NCBI GenBank assembly: GCA_020638995.1
Contig: JACKHM010000003.1
Span: forward strand, 1,291,120 to 1,355,119
Direction: 5' to 3'
DNA length: 64,000 nucleotides
Source: Planctomycetaceae bacterium
GTDB lineage: Bacteria; Planctomycetota; Planctomycetia; Pirellulales; Pirellulaceae
The translations under genes and the position numbers were made by a program. A model generated the notes under the pieces. The model saw only the letters and a list, made by a program, of their open reading frames with translations. It made no database searches and was not told the DNA's origin. Below are positions 8,230-18,687 of the stretch, in pieces. Numbering within the stretch: position 1 is the first letter of the stretch; the number at the start of each line of letters is the position of its first letter.

Positions 8230-10443
8230 ATGTGCAGGTTAGACACCATCACTTGTATTACCTGTTTGCTGGTTCACACGGTTGTTGTCTCATACACGCC
8301 AGCCGCGGAATCGCCAGAACCGAAGCCCGTTAGTTTCGAGCTTCAAGTTCAACCGATCATGGCTGCTCGCGGCTGTAGTACGGGAGCGTGTCATGGAAAG
8401 CAACGAGGGCAAAATGGCTTTCAATTGTCACTCTTGGGATTCGACTCGGAATTCGATTACGCCGCGCTCACGATGAATGCCCGCGGAAGACGCGTGTTTC
8501 CCGCTGCACCCGACGAAAGTCTGCTCTTATTAAAAGCCACGGGCCAGGCGCCGCATGGCGGCGGGCAACGCTTTTCTGTGGACAGCGCGGAGTACAGAAT
8601 TCTGCGTGACTGGATTGTCGCCGGTTTGCCTCGCCGGCTGCCTGATGAGCCAACACTGACGGCAGTTACAGCCGCTCCAACAGAGAAGTTCATGAAACCC
8701 GGCGAGACGCTTCAGTTGCAAGTCACCGCTCACTACTCAGATGGATCGACCGAGGACGTCACACGAATGGCGATGTTTCAGTCTAATGAAAGTGCGATTG
8801 TAAGTGTGAATGACGATGGTTTGATTGAAGCTGGCCCGATCCCTGGCGAAGCGTCAATTATGGCACGCTATATGAATGTCATCGCGACGTGCAATGTTGC
8901 GATTCCTCTTGCCGGAGAAGTTCCCGCAGACCTCTACGCAAAGCTGCCACGCCTGAACTTCATTGACGAACTTGTGTGGCAGAAACTGGAATCGTTGGGC
9001 ATCACGCCCTCGGGACCGATCGATGATGCCAAATTCATGCGCCGTGTTTACATCGATATTATAGGAACGCTCCCAACGCCCGAAGAGACACGAACCTTCC
9101 TCGCGGACCCGGCAACGGACAAACGCCAAGCTCTCGTCGACCGGCTTCTCGACCGTCCCGAATACGCGGAGCACTGGGCGAACAAATGGGTGGACTTGCT
9201 GCGGCCCAACCCTTATCGAGTTGGTATTAAGGCCGTCCTCAATTACGACCACTGGATACGCGACAGTTTCCGCAAGAACAAACCCTATGATCAGTTTGTT
9301 CGTGAGCTGATTTCGGCACAGGGGAGCACTTGGCACAATGGCGCCGCGACCTTATTTCGCGATCGCCGTTCGCCCGATGAAATTACAACTTTAGTAACAC
9401 AACTGTTCCTCGGCATCCGGCTGGAGTGTGCCAAGTGTCATCATCATGTCTTCGAGAAGTGGAGCCAAGAGGACTTTTATAGCTTTGCGGCTTACTTTTC
9501 CCGAGTTGGGTATAAGGGAACGGGTTTGTCGCCACCGATTTCGGGCGGCGAGGAAATCGTGCTGACCTCGAAGAAAGGCAGCGTCTCACATCCACTGACT
9601 GGGGAGGTGCTCGAGCCGCGGCCCTTGTTCAATGAAGCTCCGCCGATTGCCCTCGATACTGACCCTCGCGAAGCCCTGGCCGAGTGGATCACAAGCCCAG
9701 AGAATGATTACTTCGCGCAAGTCATGGTCAATCGAATCTGGAACGACTTGATGGGTCGCGGGCTGGTGATGCCGGTCGATGACCTGCGAGCTACTAATCC
9801 ACCATCCAATGGACCGCTGCTCGAAGCGCTGGCAGCAGACTTCCGGGACAAAGGATTTAACATCAAGGAAGTTCTGCGTACGATCACCAACTCGTATGTT
9901 TACGCTTTAAGCTCCGAGCCGACCGAACGCAACATCGCTGACACACAGAATTATTCTCGCCACTACCGACAACGCCTGCGCGCCGAGGTAATGCTGGATG
10001 CCGTTGCCGACATTACGGACATTCCGAACACATTCGCCGCGATGCCAGCAGGCTCTCGGGCGAAAGAGATTTGGACTCACCGCGTCAGTTCTCTCTTCCT
10101 GGATACGTTTGGCAGGCCCGATCCCAATCAAGATCCACCCTGCGAACGCCAGGAAGATGCGACCGTTACGCAAGCGCTACATATGATGAATGCGACGGAA
10201 CTTCACAGTCGCGTTACTTCAGACAAAGGACGGGCCGCAAAACTAGCGGCCAGCGACCGCACGCCTGAACAGATCGTTGAAGAGTTGTACTTGCTGGTCT
10301 ACGCAAGGTTCCCAGACAGCGATGAGCGAGAGTTTGGAAAGCAACTGTTCGGTGATGCGCCGGGACCGCCAGAGCGCAAACAGGCGACCGAAGATCTGCT
10401 GTGGGCTTTGCTCAATACGCCCGAGTTTCTGTTCAAGGATTAG
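8230..10443 (+). CDS. DUF1549/DUF1553 planctomycete cytochrome-like protein with Big_2 domain
   Basis: The ATG at 8230 is chosen because it begins a signal-like segment (MCRLDTITCITCLLVHTVVV); the frame extends to a TTG at 8167. The 737-residue protein has a planctomycete cytochrome-C-like domain (GCSTGACHGK, an atypical CxxxxCH), a bacterial Ig-like Big_2 domain (KPGETLQLQVTAHYSDGSTE), then DUF1549 (FIDELVWQKLESLGITPS) and DUF1553 (HRVSSLFLDTFGRPD) regions. This architecture is highly expanded in Planctomycetes; its biochemical role is not established, though a secreted redox or polymer-degradation role is often suggested. The DUF1501 gene follows after 3 bp, so they form one operon. Confidence 0.9.
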   Translation: MCRLDTITCITCLLVHTVVVSYTPAAESPEPKPVSFELQVQPIMAARGCSTGACHGKQRGQNGFQLSLLGFDSEFDYAALTMNARGRRVFPAAPDESLLLLKATGQAPHGGGQRFSVDSAEYRILRDWIVAGLPRRLPDEPTLTAVTAAPTEKFMKPGETLQLQVTAHYSDGSTEDVTRMAMFQSNESAIVSVNDDGLIEAGPIPGEASIMARYMNVIATCNVAIPLAGEVPADLYAKLPRLNFIDELVWQKLESLGITPSGPIDDAKFMRRVYIDIIGTLPTPEETRTFLADPATDKRQALVDRLLDRPEYAEHWANKWVDLLRPNPYRVGIKAVLNYDHWIRDSFRKNKPYDQFVRELISAQGSTWHNGAATLFRDRRSPDEITTLVTQLFLGIRLECAKCHHHVFEKWSQEDFYSFAAYFSRVGYKGTGLSPPISGGEEIVLTSKKGSVSHPLTGEVLEPRPLFNEAPPIALDTDPREALAEWITSPENDYFAQVMVNRIWNDLMGRGLVMPVDDLRATNPPSNGPLLEALAADFRDKGFNIKEVLRTITNSYVYALSSEPTERNIADTQNYSRHYRQRLRAEVMLDAVADITDIPNTFAAMPAGSRAKEIWTHRVSSLFLDTFGRPDPNQDPPCERQEDATVTQALHMMNATELHSRVTSDKGRAAKLAASDRTPEQIVEELYLLVYARFPDSDEREFGKQLFGDAPGPPERKQATEDLLWALLNTPEFLFKD

Positions 10444-10446
10444 GCG

Positions 10447-11769
10447 ATGACCAAGCGACGCAATTGTGAGGGAGTCACGCGCCGAGACGGATTAAGGCTT
10501 GGTTTGGGGAGCCTGCTCGGTGGAGGGCTTGTCGGAGCCCTAAGAACTCGCGCTGAGGCCGCTTCTCTTCACGCTCGAGAAGCGGATGCGTGCATTCTCA
10601 TCTGGATGGACGGAGGGCCGACTCACTACGAGACGTTTGATCCCAAGCCAGATGCGCCGATTGAAGTCCGCGGCGAGTTCTCGACCATTTCGACCAACTT
10701 GCCCGGAGTTCGTTTCTCGAAACACCTGACTCAACTTGCTGCGATTGCCGATCGACTGGCAATTGTCCGCTCGATCCGCCACAACCAGGGAAACCACGGT
10801 GCGGGTAACCACTACATGATGACGGGCTCGCCGCCTCGTATTCCTGTCGGTTGTGGTGCGTTTGTCAGCTTTCATCCGAGCTTGGGCTCCGTGGTATCTC
10901 GTGAGTTGGATGCGCCGGCAGGCATGCCCGCCTATTTTTCGATGCCTCGCATGTCGCGGAGCGGAGGTCCAAACTTCTTGGGTGCAAAGCACGGCCCGTT
11001 TGTCGTTCCCGATGACCCAAACTCGGAGGGCTTTCGCGTGCGGGACGTCGCCCTGCCTGGTGGCTTGACGGGCGATCGGTACACGACCCGACAAGAGATA
11101 CGGCAGCAGATCGATCGGATGAAACGAATCCAGGACGAAGCGGCTGGCGATCCGCTATTGGCAGTCGACGAGTTTTATCAACAAGGACAGCAGCTGATCG
11201 CTTCCGTCGAGTCACAGCATGCGTTTGACATCCACCGCGAACCGGTTGCCGTGCGCGAAAAGTACGGTCGCCACGGGTTCGGTCAGCGCGCGCTACTCGC
11301 TCGCCGCCTGGTCGAAGCTGGAGTCCCGTTCGTAACCTTGTACGAAGGCGGCTGGGATCACCATCGTGATATCTTCAACGAACTCAACGGCAAGCTGCCT
11401 CCTTTCGAGGCTTCGATTGCGGCATTGATTTTAGACCTGGAATCCCGAGGCATGCTCGAACGAACGCTCGTCGTCGCCCTGGGTGAATTTGGCAGAACGC
11501 CGAAAGTGAACTCCCGAGGCGGTCGCGATCATTGGTCAAATGCAATGTCGGTAATGCTCGCTGGTGGCGGGACGCCATCTGGACAGATAGTTGGCGCTAC
11601 GGACCGCCAAGGTTACTCGGCAGTCGACCGTGTACTCTCGCCGGAGAATTTTGCGGCGACGATCTATGCCAAACTAGGGATCGACCCCGGCAAGATTGTG
11701 CATACTCCGGAAGGTCGCCCCGTGCCGTATGTTAGTGACCCGACACCGATAACCGAGCTTATGAGTTGA
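10447..11769 (+). CDS. DUF1501 family protein with Tat-like signal
   Basis: This 440-residue protein starts with a twin-Arg-like leader (VTRRDGLRLGLGSLLGGG). It is a DUF1501 member, an alkaline-phosphatase/sulfatase-like fold: DACILIWMDGGPTHYETFDPK near the N-terminus, NHGAGNHYMMTGSPP in the middle and GEFGRTPKVN with GRDHWSNAMSV later carry the likely metal ligands. It lies 3 bp after the DUF1549/DUF1553 gene, the usual planctomycete pairing, and its stop region overlaps the beginning of the next frame. Export through Tat and a periplasmic location are inferred. Confidence 0.92.
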   Translation: MTKRRNCEGVTRRDGLRLGLGSLLGGGLVGALRTRAEAASLHAREADACILIWMDGGPTHYETFDPKPDAPIEVRGEFSTISTNLPGVRFSKHLTQLAAIADRLAIVRSIRHNQGNHGAGNHYMMTGSPPRIPVGCGAFVSFHPSLGSVVSRELDAPAGMPAYFSMPRMSRSGGPNFLGAKHGPFVVPDDPNSEGFRVRDVALPGGLTGDRYTTRQEIRQQIDRMKRIQDEAAGDPLLAVDEFYQQGQQLIASVESQHAFDIHREPVAVREKYGRHGFGQRALLARRLVEAGVPFVTLYEGGWDHHRDIFNELNGKLPPFEASIAALILDLESRGMLERTLVVALGEFGRTPKVNSRGGRDHWSNAMSVMLAGGGTPSGQIVGATDRQGYSAVDRVLSPENFAATIYAKLGIDPGKIVHTPEGRPVPYVSDPTPITELMS

Positions 11770-11774
11770 GCGCA

Positions 11775-13418
11775 ATGTCACTCCCTCGAAGACCAAAACG
11801 CACCTTCGTTAAAGTTGTGCTCGCGACCGTGGCGATGCTTCTGTTGCCCACACTTCATGCAGCACCGCCCAAATGCGATAGTCTGTTTCCGTCCGGTGGA
11901 CAGCGCGGACAACAGATTGAAGTAACAGCCGCGGGGAGTTTCAGCAACTGGCCTGTATCGGTATGGGTCGACCGTGAGGGACTCCAGGTCGAGGCCGGCA
12001 AGGATAAGGGAAAATTCACAATTCAGATCGGAGAACATGCCAACGGTGTGTATTTGCTTCGCTTTCACGATAACGAAGGAGCGACATCGTTGCGACCATT
12101 CGCCGTCGATTCGTTACCAGAAGTCGTCGAGGCCGAGCCCAATGATGAATTGAACGCTGCACAAAAGATTACTCAGTCAGCAATCATCAACGGACGATTG
12201 GAGAAGTCGGGAGATGTCGACGGTTACGCGATCGAATTGACGGCTGGACAGACGTTGGTCGCTTCGTTGGATGCGAACCAGACATTTGGTTCCCCGATGG
12301 ACGCGGTACTGCAGATTTGCAGTGCGGATGGTTTTGTAGTCGAGCAGAACGATGACCAACGCGGCGTCGACCCACAGATTGTCTTCACGGCGCCGGGAGA
12401 CGGCACTTACGTTGTTCGAACATTCGCCTTCCCCCTCACACCAAACAGCAGCATCGCGTTTTCGGGCGCAGCCACTTACATCTATCGATTAACATTAACG
12501 ACCGGCGCCTTCGTAGACCACGTCATTCCGCTTGCGGTGCAGGTCGACAAGTCGACTGATACGCAACTGTTCGGCTGGAATCTGGCAGAAAGTTCATCGG
12601 TCCAGATCCCAGCGGCTACTGAGCGAAATCGTGTGTTCGCCTCTCATCCGGAGTTTGCCTCGTCGGTTCAGCAATCCGTGACAAAAGATACCGTGATCGC
12701 CGCGGTCGCAGCGCGGAGCGAGAGCGAACCGCAATCGATTGAACTCCCTGCGGTTGTCACGGGACGAATTGATGCGGAAGGCAAGGAGGATGTCTTTCAA
12801 GTCTCACTCACCAAGGGCACCAAGTTATCCGTCCAGGTGGAGTCCGATGCGTTGGGGTATCTGCTCGACCCGCTGGTACTGCTGCTTGATGCGGAAGGAA
12901 ATGTATTGGCCGAAGTTGACGACACGAACCGTCAGCGTGATTGCATTCTCACGCACAGTATACCGGCGGACGGTGTCTATCGCGTCATTGTTCGAGACGT
13001 GCATCGAAACGGTGGACTAAGGTACGTCTATCGCATGACGATCGGTGAGGCAAAGCCAGACTTTGCATTAAGTTTAGCGAGCGACGCATTCGTCCTAACG
13101 CTGGGCAAGGAGCTGGAGATTCCCGTCGCGATTGAACGAAAGAATGGGTTCGTCGGCGAGATCAATGTACAGGCTGTCGAGTTGCCCGCAGGAGTCCGTT
13201 GTGATGTCGTCAAGTCGGAGTCAAAAGGAGACTCCTCCAAGTCAGTGAAGCTTGTGTTAAAGACCGATCAGGGGCCCGTATCCGGCGCGTTTCGCGTCGA
13301 AGGAATTGCATCACGTGAGCAATCAGGGCAACAAGACGCAGATTTTGCCGTAGCCGGCACGTCGGCACGTTATTGGGCAGCTTGGTTGACTGTTGCGGCT
13401 TCTACCGACAGTAAGTGA
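11775..13418 (+). CDS. Secreted PPC-domain protein
   Basis: The ATG at 11775 is used, just after the DUF1501 stop; a TTG at 11766 would overlap it. The 547-residue product has a signal peptide (FVKVVLATVAMLLLPTLHA) and two pre-peptidase C-terminal (PPC) type beta-sandwich regions: one at VEAEPNDELNAAQKI with DVDGYAIELTAGQTL, and one at GRIDAEGKEDVFQVSLTKGT. PPC domains accompany secreted proteases and other extracellular proteins. No protease domain is present. It is the last gene of the 8230-13418 operon, so it probably works with the DUF1549/DUF1501 pair at the cell surface. Confidence 0.82.
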   Translation: MSLPRRPKRTFVKVVLATVAMLLLPTLHAAPPKCDSLFPSGGQRGQQIEVTAAGSFSNWPVSVWVDREGLQVEAGKDKGKFTIQIGEHANGVYLLRFHDNEGATSLRPFAVDSLPEVVEAEPNDELNAAQKITQSAIINGRLEKSGDVDGYAIELTAGQTLVASLDANQTFGSPMDAVLQICSADGFVVEQNDDQRGVDPQIVFTAPGDGTYVVRTFAFPLTPNSSIAFSGAATYIYRLTLTTGAFVDHVIPLAVQVDKSTDTQLFGWNLAESSSVQIPAATERNRVFASHPEFASSVQQSVTKDTVIAAVAARSESEPQSIELPAVVTGRIDAEGKEDVFQVSLTKGTKLSVQVESDALGYLLDPLVLLLDAEGNVLAEVDDTNRQRDCILTHSIPADGVYRVIVRDVHRNGGLRYVYRMTIGEAKPDFALSLASDAFVLTLGKELEIPVAIERKNGFVGEINVQAVELPAGVRCDVVKSESKGDSSKSVKLVLKTDQGPVSGAFRVEGIASREQSGQQDADFAVAGTSARYWAAWLTVAASTDSK

Positions 13419-13550
13419 TTCACCGACGAGTTCTTTATAGGAACTTCCGCTTCCTGCCCTGAGGAACCTGTTGGGGGCATGTTATGCTAGAAGCGTCAGC
13501 GACTTCGCGTCGGATGCGAACTACCCCCCTACTCGTTTACTCAATGGCCG

Positions 13551-15992
13551 ATGCCCTCAGCTCCCGATTCCATCCCGTCTAATCCCACATCAAAGCGATG
13601 GTTGCGCAGCGGCGGGCTAGTTCTGGCTTTGCTGCTTGGGGGCGGTGTGTTTGCCGACTGGTGGACCTGCTTGCCCGACGATGAACCCAACGCGTACGTT
13701 GGTGGTCAGGCGTGTATCCAATGCCACCAGCAGGAAAGTAGGCTTTGGGAGGGATCGCATCATGACCTCGCGATGGATCTTGCGACGCCGGCCACCGTGA
13801 TTGGCAACTTCGACGATGCCGAACTAGAGCATTATGGTATCACGACGCGCATGTTCCGGCGCGACGGCAAGTATATGGTTAACACCGAGGGCCCGGACGG
13901 TGAAATGACTGACTTTGAAGTCAAATATGTATTCGGAGTTGATCCATTGCAGCAGTACATGGTCGAGTTTGATCGACCTGCCGAGATGCCCCAAGACGAG
14001 ATTGCAAGACTGCAGGTATTGCGAGTGTCTTGGGATACCGAGAAGAAAGAGTGGTTTTATCTGCGTCCACCGGATGTCGACGAGAAACTAGCGCCTGATG
14101 ATGATCTTCACTGGACCGGAATCGCGCAGCGTTGGAACAACATGTGCGCCGACTGCCATTCGACAAACTTGCGGAAGTCGTATAACGACAAGACAAAAAC
14201 TTATCATACGACGTTCTCCGAGATCGATGTGAGCTGCGAGGCTTGCCACGGCCCCGGAGGCGTGCACGTCAAGCTGGCTGAATCGAAGTCGCTCTTCTGG
14301 GACCGTAAATACGGGTATGGCCTCGCGAAATTAAAGGGCAACGACACGAAGAAGCAGCTCGACACCTGCTTTCAATGCCACTCACGTCGTCGCATTGTAA
14401 AGCCGGGATATCGGCCGGGCGAAGACTTTTATGACTACTTCTCCAACGAACTTCTGCTTGCCCACACTTATTATCCCGACGGCCAGATTTTGGACGAAGT
14501 GTATGTCCACGGCTCGTTCATCCAGAGCAAGATGTACCACAAGGGAATTCGCTGTACGGATTGCCACGATCCACATACGGCGAGGCTGAAACATCAAGGT
14601 AACCAGGTGTGTACGTCTTGCCATCAGCACTCCGCTGGCAAGTATGACGCCCCTTCGCACCATCGACACAACGTGGGCAGCACCGGAGCCTCCTGTGTTG
14701 AATGCCACATGCCAGAGACGACCTACATGGCGGTGGACGCTCGCCGCGATCATAGCTTGCGAATTCCGAGACCCGATTTGAGCGTGGCGATTGGGACTCC
14801 TAACGCATGTACACGCTGTCATCTCGATCGTGCGAAACTGCCTGACGAGAAGCGATCGAAGTTGACGCAATATGCCGATTGGCTGATCGCTGCACGCGAT
14901 GACGAAGAAATTCGATCGGCTGTGGCCGAGGTCGATCAGTGGTCGGCTAAGTACTACCGCGAATGGTACGGCGAGAAGAAGGATCTTACAAAGCAGTTCG
15001 CGAATACACTGGTCGCGGCCCGTAAAGGCGAGGCAGAGGCTGCACCTGACCTCGCGGCAATCGCAAGAGACAAGCGACTCCCTGGTATCGTTCGCGCAAC
15101 ATCGCTCTATGAACTCGGCCAGTACGCGCCGTCCAATGTTCTGGAGACCGCCGAGCAGCTGTTGAGTGATGACGATCCGCAGGTGAGGATCACCGCGGTC
15201 GCCGACTTGCAATTGCTGGACGACGACACCCAGTTAATGCGTTTGCTGTTACCCTCACTTGAAGACCCCGTCCGCGCGGTACGAACGGAGGCCGCGCGGG
15301 TACTGGCCCGTGTGCCGAGGCAATTGATGAACGGTGGACAACGACGGATGTTACAGGCCGCATTGGACGAGTTTAAGGAGGGTGTGCTCGTCAACAACGA
15401 TCGTGCTGCGGCGCACCTAACGCTCGGTGTCGTGTACGAGAGCATGAATGATTTGCAATCTGCCGAAGCTGCGTACCTGGCGGCGATTCGTGTCGAGCCG
15501 CAGGTCACAGGCCCCCGAACGAATCTCGCGGCGTTGCTCGAACGCCAAGCTGACGAAGCCGAGAATAATGCTCGTCGGATCGCACAGCAAAATCGTGAGG
15601 CAGCCATCGAGGGTATCGTGAAGTCGCAGCAATTACGCGAGCGAGTCGCTGAGTTACGAAAGGCCGAGATGCCGTTGTTGGGCCGGGACGCAAAACTGGC
15701 GCCGGACAACGCCGCAATTCAGTATCGATATGGGTTGTCACTTTATCTGCACGGGCAAGTCGATGAGGCATTGGAGTCGCTAATCACAGCCGTGCGGCTC
15801 GAACCGAACACGCCGGATTTCGTACTGGCTTTGGCTTTGCTTTATCGGCACCGAGGCGATTTGGAAAATGCCATCAAACAAATTGAGCGGCTGCTGGAGT
15901 TGCGGCCCAACGATCCCAGTTACCAGCAGCTGTATCGAGAAGTCCGCCAACAAGCAGTTCAGCCAACTGGGCCGACCGTTGATCGAGAGTAG
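13551..15992 (+). CDS. Octahaem c-type cytochrome with HEAT and TPR repeats
   Basis: The 813-residue protein has an N-terminal membrane anchor or signal (LVLALLLGGGVFADWW). Eight CxxCH haem-binding motifs follow: CIQCH, CADCH, CEACH, CFQCH, CTDCH, CTSCH, CVECH and CTRCH, all before about residue 430. The remaining half has HEAT-like repeats (DDPQVRITAVADLQLL) and tetratricopeptide repeats (AAAHLTLGVVYESMNDLQSAEAAYLAAI and a second set near the end, quoted only in part). The cytochrome part resembles the cytochrome c554/multihaem nitrite-reductase-like superfamily. It should carry electrons in the periplasm; the donor and acceptor are not clear from the neighbours. Confidence 0.88.
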   Translation: MPSAPDSIPSNPTSKRWLRSGGLVLALLLGGGVFADWWTCLPDDEPNAYVGGQACIQCHQQESRLWEGSHHDLAMDLATPATVIGNFDDAELEHYGITTRMFRRDGKYMVNTEGPDGEMTDFEVKYVFGVDPLQQYMVEFDRPAEMPQDEIARLQVLRVSWDTEKKEWFYLRPPDVDEKLAPDDDLHWTGIAQRWNNMCADCHSTNLRKSYNDKTKTYHTTFSEIDVSCEACHGPGGVHVKLAESKSLFWDRKYGYGLAKLKGNDTKKQLDTCFQCHSRRRIVKPGYRPGEDFYDYFSNELLLAHTYYPDGQILDEVYVHGSFIQSKMYHKGIRCTDCHDPHTARLKHQGNQVCTSCHQHSAGKYDAPSHHRHNVGSTGASCVECHMPETTYMAVDARRDHSLRIPRPDLSVAIGTPNACTRCHLDRAKLPDEKRSKLTQYADWLIAARDDEEIRSAVAEVDQWSAKYYREWYGEKKDLTKQFANTLVAARKGEAEAAPDLAAIARDKRLPGIVRATSLYELGQYAPSNVLETAEQLLSDDDPQVRITAVADLQLLDDDTQLMRLLLPSLEDPVRAVRTEAARVLARVPRQLMNGGQRRMLQAALDEFKEGVLVNNDRAAAHLTLGVVYESMNDLQSAEAAYLAAIRVEPQVTGPRTNLAALLERQADEAENNARRIAQQNREAAIEGIVKSQQLRERVAELRKAEMPLLGRDAKLAPDNAAIQYRYGLSLYLHGQVDEALESLITAVRLEPNTPDFVLALALLYRHRGDLENAIKQIERLLELRPNDPSYQQLYREVRQQAVQPTGPTVDRE

Positions 15993-16001
15993 CCACTGAT
16001 C

Positions 16002-16514
16002 TTAATGGTGATGCCCGTGCTCATGATGCTCGAACTCGCCCTTGTAGTCTTTGCCGTCGACAGTGACGGCGACCGATACATCGGTACCCTGGCCGGCAAG
16101 TTGTAGGCTCACAAGGAGCTCTGGGCTTTTCAAGGCAAACTGCGCTGAGGCCGGAGGATTGCCGCTAGGTTCTACCGCAGCGAGTTTGTACTCGATGGCA
16201 TCTTGGACCTTAGCGGTAATCGTTAGTGACTCAGACGTGATTGGAACCAGTTCCTTTGCCGTACTATCGAGCACGTAGAGTGTCACGAGTCCAGTCGCGT
16301 CGTCATGAGTCCACTCGATGTGATACTCTTCGTCGCCGAGTTCGACCAGATGACCACCGTTTGGTCCAGCCTCCTCGTGGTTATGGCTGTGCGCGTGTCC
16401 GTGTACGCTGTGGTCGTCCGCCACAGGCTCGGGAGTTTGAGGCGCACTAGAATTGCACGCAGCAAGCAGCAGGATGACACAAGAAGCAATCAAGTAGCGA
16501 AGCGATAACGGCAT
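16002..16514 (-). CDS. Histidine-rich lipoprotein
   Basis: The frame is open to 16685, but the ATG at 16514 begins a clear lipoprotein signal (SCVILLLAAC, lipobox Cys) with GGAG upstream, and the longer version would overlap the preceding gene. The mature 150 or so residues start with a His-rich stretch (HSVHGHAHSHNHEE) and finish with another (HHEHGHHH), which suggests metal binding. The middle resembles a small beta-sandwich with no catalytic motif. It sits 28 bp after the 714-residue gene on the same strand, convergent with the multihaem cytochrome. A metal-chaperone or storage role is an inference from composition only. Confidence 0.75.
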   Translation of the reverse strand: MPLSLRYLIASCVILLLAACNSSAPQTPEPVADDHSVHGHAHSHNHEEAGPNGGHLVELGDEEYHIEWTHDDATGLVTLYVLDSTAKELVPITSESLTITAKVQDAIEYKLAAVEPSGNPPASAQFALKSPELLVSLQLAGQGTDVSVAVTVDGKDYKGEFEHHEHGHHH

Positions 16515-16542
16515 ATTGGGCTCTCCAAAATCGGACCGATTT

Positions 16543-18687
16543 CTATTCTGTAAGATCTTCCAAGTGCATCGAAAAGTGAGTGATCCAAACATCATCTTGT
16601 TGATAGGTAATTGCCGACACGTCACGTAAGCACTTTGCGACTTCGAGTCCGACATGGATCTGGTCCAAAATGTCTTCCTCAACACCCTCCCCTGATATTT
16701 CGATGCCGTAATCTACCCAAGGTGCTATCGCCTCGATCAATCGGGCAAAGCCAAAGTAACATGCCGAGCTCGCTGCGCCCTGGTGCTGCGAAATAATTCC
16801 TGGGTGACTGAAAGGCGTTTTCCTCAGCAAACGCACTGTTGTTTTGGGGACAACGGAGAGCACTAGAGTGTCTTCCGAGAGTCCCGCGTTTGGAGAAACT
16901 TGTTTGTCGAATCCGAGTTCCTGTGGAAGGTGGTAGTAGTAAACCGAGCCGTCAGGGAACTCGCGAGTATCCGGCAGCGGCAGCGGGAAGTCCGGAATCG
17001 TCGTCGGTTCCGCGTTGTGAAGCGTATCAATTACCTTTTGGAGAATTTGGAAGTACCCAGTCGCCGCGTCCTTGACGGATGCGGCGTCACTCACGCCGTA
17101 GACGAGTGCGATATCTAACATCGGAATCGAGCGGTCGGAGACAGGCAGCATCGCGTGCCACTGTTGACTGGCAGCCTGTGCATCCAGAACAAGTGCTCCC
17201 TGACCATCTCGAAATGCCGATACGAGCTTGTCACGATTTATCTGGTCGAGTTGCTTTATGAGTTCTGCCAAGTCGCCGCGAACTCGCTGATAAAACTCAC
17301 GCTCGTTGGGCCCCAAATACCCGACCCCAATCGTTTCGCCGAAGAAGAGTGCGCGACCGATCCACTTCGAGATGGTTTCGTATGCCTCCGGCGTATAACT
17401 CTTACGTCGCGCAATCACAAGAATGGGGCTTCCGCCCGAGTGTTCGAGGATCGTTAGCGGCTGAGATCCGTCAAGCGAAAGGTTCTCGCTCCAGTTGTAC
17501 GTGTATCCCTCGTAGCCTCGGTCATGCCAGAACGTGAATGTCGTCATGGCTCCCGATTTTGGGATCATTTGCTTGAGGTCAGCGACTAGCCCACGAACGT
17601 CGCTACCAATCTGTTGTTGTAGCGATGCGTCGAGCTCAGACATTGGTAGAAGCTGGTTCGCGAGACTGTCAATTTGATCGAGTCGCTGTTCTGCAGCATT
17701 CATCTGCTGCGCAAACGCCTCGCTCACATAACAGACCGAACAGATCTGCTGTTGCTTCTGCTGGCGAAGTGGCATCAACTCCTTACGGTCCGCAAGAACT
17801 TCGCCTTGGCCAAGAGCCCCGAGGTGGTCGTTGCTATCGCCGATCGAAACTAGCAAGTATTGGTCTTTTACACCGATGGCAACCGACGCCGTCATTTTAC
17901 TTACTTTGCCCTGGATCTCGTCGAGGTCGAAGGACGTAGTCCGGGCGAGCTTGTCCCAGGGGATTAGTGTGCCATCGAGTTGCATCGTCAAAAAGTCGCC
18001 ACCCGCAAATTGCTGTCGCGATAGTCGCCGTTTCAAATCGGGATAGTTCGCAAGATACTCACCGAGGATCTGTTCGAAGCGAGCAAGTTGTGCCAACGCT
18101 GATTCTGTATCCGACAAGCGAAATCCAATCACAGTGTCTGGAACTTTCGCTTGGCCGAGATTCTGAGCAATCACGCTAGAGAGCTTCTTGACGAGTTCTT
18201 CCGCGGCTTCAGGGGCTTCGGCTACGTTTAACTCTCGCATGACCGCTTGGTTCGAGCGGCTGATCTCCTTGTATGCTTTCAGAAAGGCCACGCAATCCTT
18301 GTCGCCGTAGATAAACACTTCATGTGAGACCGCGTCGACCAACACATCGGCGAGTCGTCTGTTCTCTGGCTGTTCGAAGATCGCTTTGAACGGTGCAAAA
18401 TCTCCTTCCGGATCATTCCACTTCGCCCGCGCCATCGCGAGCCCTGTCTGCACAATTGGCATTTCAAGTACCTTAGCTGCAGCGCGGCTCTTGAGCAGCG
18501 TATCGTATTGTTCCCTCAAATGTGCGGAGACCGAATAGTAGGCCGCATCGGTGGGAACAAGTCGCAACGACGCTGGTTCGTCAGCTGTACACATCACCAC
18601 TTGCAGTAAGACAAAGCAAGTACAAAGCACGGTCTTCGTGGTATGAGAGCGGCAGGGATAGGCGCAACGCGGCTTTAGCAGATTCAT
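16543..18687 (-). CDS. Hypothetical secreted protein, 714 residues
   Basis: The protein has an N-terminal signal region (TVLCTCFVLLQVVMCTA) and then a long, mostly helical soluble part (PTDAAYYSVSAHLREQYDTL, repeated alternation with beta-rich segments). I do not recognise a characterised domain; such long exported proteins of unknown function are typical of planctomycetes. No catalytic motif stands out. Its stop is 28 bp before the start of the His-rich lipoprotein, so the two are probably co-transcribed. The 479 bp upstream hold its promoter region and the terminator of the thiol peroxidase gene. Confidence 0.72.
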   Translation of the reverse strand: MNLLKPRCAYPCRSHTTKTVLCTCFVLLQVVMCTADEPASLRLVPTDAAYYSVSAHLREQYDTLLKSRAAAKVLEMPIVQTGLAMARAKWNDPEGDFAPFKAIFEQPENRRLADVLVDAVSHEVFIYGDKDCVAFLKAYKEISRSNQAVMRELNVAEAPEAAEELVKKLSSVIAQNLGQAKVPDTVIGFRLSDTESALAQLARFEQILGEYLANYPDLKRRLSRQQFAGGDFLTMQLDGTLIPWDKLARTTSFDLDEIQGKVSKMTASVAIGVKDQYLLVSIGDSNDHLGALGQGEVLADRKELMPLRQQKQQQICSVCYVSEAFAQQMNAAEQRLDQIDSLANQLLPMSELDASLQQQIGSDVRGLVADLKQMIPKSGAMTTFTFWHDRGYEGYTYNWSENLSLDGSQPLTILEHSGGSPILVIARRKSYTPEAYETISKWIGRALFFGETIGVGYLGPNEREFYQRVRGDLAELIKQLDQINRDKLVSAFRDGQGALVLDAQAASQQWHAMLPVSDRSIPMLDIALVYGVSDAASVKDAATGYFQILQKVIDTLHNAEPTTIPDFPLPLPDTREFPDGSVYYYHLPQELGFDKQVSPNAGLSEDTLVLSVVPKTTVRLLRKTPFSHPGIISQHQGAASSACYFGFARLIEAIAPWVDYGIEISGEGVEEDILDQIHVGLEVAKCLRDVSAITYQQDDVWITHFSMHLEDLTE